Positions 61,601-64,000 of a stretch of DNA of 64,000 bases are shown here, in pieces; position 1 is the stretch's first letter, and every line of letters begins with the position of its first letter. Source of the DNA: Mycteria americana (taxonomy: Eukaryota > Chordata > Aves > Ciconiiformes > Ciconiidae). The position numbers and the translations under genes were made by a program. The stretch is taken from positions 220,117,887 to 220,181,886 of the forward strand of contig NC_134365.1 in assembly GCF_035582795.1 (NCBI RefSeq), read 5' to 3'. The notes beneath the pieces were generated by a model. It was not told the origin of the DNA. It saw nothing but the letters and a program-made list of their open reading frames with translations, and did not search any database.

Positions 61601-61957
61601 CATTCATGTCCTGCCTACCCTATAGCTCCCAAACCCCTAACTAAAATACAGTTAGCTCCAAGGGGAATAACCCAAGCAGCAAAGTGGTACTTGTGCAAGG
61701 GTGGTATCGGCAGAGGGTGCTCCTTGCATGCGCTGGGGAGGCAGAGCTCAGAGCCTGCATGCTCCCACTTGCCAGACGCTCGCTGCAGCAAAATGCAAAT
61801 TCACGCTGCCCAGATCCCCAGAAAACAGATGCTCATCCCAACCTCTCTTTGCTTCCTCGGCTGCAAACACGCCCAGGGATCCCTTAAATGCAGCATTTAA
61901 AGTCACTTCCTAAAATAAAATAGCAGGCAGCTCTTCCTGCCTCCAAACACTGATGCT

Positions 61958-61996
61958 TGCCGGCAGCAAACTTGCATGCTAAGTTTGCTGCCGGCA
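61958..61996. repeat. Perfect 16-bp inverted repeat with 7-nt loop
   Basis: The left arm TGCCGGCAGCAAACTT (61958-61973) and the right arm 61981-61996 are exact reverse complements around the loop GCATGCT. The pairing stops sharply at both ends. It lies in gene-free sequence upstream of the visible MOGAT2 exons. Its function is unknown. Confidence 0.9.
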
Positions 61997-64000
61997 TCTG
62001 GGCGGATTAGGAGCCACATTGAATCTTCCCAGAATGACTAATCCTCCAGGGTTGAACGAACTCAATCTACACGCAAATACAGCCTGGGGTGTTGGGTGCC
62101 CACCCTGTCTGTCTCCCCAGATCCCACTCCCCCTGTGCCCCTGTTCTGACTGGGGCTTTGCACAAGTGAGGGTCCATGGGAGCATCCAGCTGTGTGTGCT
62201 CAGACCAAAAACTCAGCTCAGCTCCTCGCGAGAGCAGCATACAGGATGGCAAAAGCAATATTTACGACGCTTAACTTCCACGCTGCTAGGAACAAATCAG
62301 CCCGCGCTTGGAGGTATGAAATGAAATACTTTCCGTGCAAGGAAGCAAACACATTTGCGGTTTTTAGGTGGGAAAAAAGCTGGCAGATGTGGGATATAAC
62401 AGAGTATAAAACCAGGAGAGGCATGGGTAGGTAGGACAGGATTTGCTTGGGCTAACCAGGGAGCTTCCAGTGAAATGAGCAGGGAGCGGGGAAGTCTTCA
62501 CACGGTGTGGTTCACCTGGGGAGCTCCTTGCTGCGGGGTGTTGGGGATGCCAAGTGTTTTTCCGTGCTCTTGTAGTGACAAATGGTAGCAGATGCATTCG
62601 GCACGGGCTGTTAAATCCTATATTCTGGCTTAGAAAGTCCTTGAGCAAAAAAGTGTGGGACACTGAGAACATGTTTTAAGGAAATAATATTATGAGATTG
62701 CTTGGTTCTAATACCCTTTTTATTATATTTTTGTTTTCCTCTGTCCTTTTGCGGAGCCCCCTCTGACTTCTCCCAGACTAGCGAAGAGAAAGGCTCCACC
62801 AAACCCTCCCTGCCTTCACCCAGTGAGCTGCAGCCAAACCCAGTAGCCATGCTCCCTCTACTGGTCTTACTGGTCCTCCTGCCAGGTCCTCCCTGCCTGG
62901 CAGTGGCACCCAGGGAAGGAAGGACAGACGGACGACGCAGTGTGGCGTTCTGGAGACGGTTTACATGGCCTTACAAAGGGAGAGGAGAAGAGGTGTCTCT
63001 GGGCTGAGCTGGCAGCTGAGTTGTAGCAGAGAGGTTGGTACAACATTGGCCAAGCAGCAGTTCATGGCCACAAATAATTTACAGAATATATATTGCATAT
63101 AAGCATTACAGCCACATACATAGCTCATGGCAATTCTAGCATTTTCTAAGGCAACCTTGAGAATAATTTATTGGGAACCCCTTTGGTGTTTCTTATTAAA
63201 CACCATAAAATATTACCTGTCCCTTACGGTAAAACTCACCATGAGCTTTCCTGGGATGTGCTTTCATTCCTCCCCAGAAGACTATGATATACCTTTTTGG
63301 GGCCTTGCTTTGAAGCTCATCCAGAAGTCCTTAAATCACAAGTTAAGCTCTGAGATTAGCCATGAAATAACTCACGGCACGTCCTCAGCATCACTCTCTG
63401 CCATGCCTTTGTGCAAAGAAACTCAATGACAGTAGGACACGGGCGAGGTAGACTTGCTCTCATGGATGGTCCTGGAGAGGCTAAGGGAGATGCAGTTCAC
63501 TCAGCTGAGACATGGGAAGTTTGGCTAGCGTATGCCAGCTTCCAGCACAAAATTAAGTGGATTTACTTGAATTGTCCACAGCAGTGGAAAGGGAGGGTGA
63601 TGGTCCAGTTCAACCCAGCACATCTACCTCTACCAGTTGCACCCAGGTCCGGTGAGAGGCAATCCCAGCTTGCACAGTGCTGTATGCCACTAACCGGACA
63701 CAGTCACAGTCCTTCACCTTCACCAACCCAAGAAGCATATTGGGATGAGATGAAAACTGAAATGAGGGGAAGGGAAATCAAAAAGGTCTGATTTTCCTTG
63801 TGCAACGTTTGCTTTTGGAGTATCCTGGAGGTGGTGCCTTTACAGGCAGATCTAAGTATATCCAGGGTGTTGCAGTCAAGGCAGTTTGCCTTGATATCAA
63901 GTGATGATTCCCCTCTGATGAAAAGGAGCAACGTTTGCTGGGACACACTGTCTGTGTAACCAGGTTGTGGCTTGGCAAAGCCCCCGTTTTACCTGTAGCA

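Larger units (their letters stand above)
53735..64000. other. Region upstream of the visible MOGAT2 exons, probably MOGAT2 intron
   Basis: No match to the MOGAT2 membrane-hairpin or YFP exons was found on the minus strand. The stretch contains CR1 copies at 55683 and 56461, pentanucleotide repeats and the hairpin at 61958. Long but unrecognised ORFs are at 57379-58047 (minus, 222 codons) and 62849-63007 (plus, 52 codons with a signal-peptide-like start). Confidence 0.55.

Noticed and set aside
1-64000. Search for tRNA or rRNA genes, CRISPR arrays, bacterial insertion sequences or operons
   Set aside because: None was seen, and the exon-intron genes with CR1 and ERVL-like repeats show a vertebrate nuclear genome.

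Overview
This is a stretch of a bird nuclear genome. The avian signs are several 5'-truncated CR1 LINE copies, all ending in the CR1 3' octamer-type tail, and solo LTRs of a common bird ERVL-like family with 5-bp target-site duplications. There are also intron-split vertebrate genes and a few worn MIR-type SINE fossils. The species cannot be named from the sequence; a neoavian bird is likely. No bacterial features, tRNA, rRNA or CRISPR were seen.

The window holds two tandem genes of one lipid-synthesis family, both on the minus strand. DGAT2 (diacylglycerol O-acyltransferase 2) appears complete: eight coding exons from the ATG at 28523 to the stop at 5331-5333, joining to 1077 nt (358 residues). 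A TATA box, GC boxes, a (GGA)17 tract and a 6-codon upstream ORF lie just before its start. The last four exons of MOGAT2 (monoacylglycerol O-acyltransferase 2) lie at 53734-49866 and give 244 residues; the N-terminal 90 or so residues were not found and probably lie beyond 64000. The order MOGAT2 then DGAT2 on one strand matches the human 11q13.5 arrangement. The shared exon lengths (205, 175, 200/203 and 155 bp) and intron phases show an old tandem duplication. MOGAT2 makes diacylglycerol from monoacylglycerol and DGAT2 turns diacylglycerol into triacylglycerol, so the pair encodes consecutive steps at the ER membrane.

Layout: 1-4089 is gene-free with a solo LTR. 4090-5330 is the likely DGAT2 3' UTR. 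5331-28523 is DGAT2, with a truncated LTR in intron 6 and a CR1 in intron 1. 28524-28712 is its promoter and 5' UTR. 28713-49270 is intergenic, with CR1, MIR and a second solo LTR. 49271-53734 is the MOGAT2 3' half. 53735-64000 is probably MOGAT2 intron, with two CR1 copies and a perfect 16-bp hairpin.

I found no new multi-gene system. The observations most worth following are a possible alternative exon-1 donor in DGAT2 that would give a mammal-like longer N-terminus, the DGAT2 uORF and promoter microsatellite, direct repeats that flank DGAT2 exon 1 and the whole gene, and the hairpin at 61958-61996.
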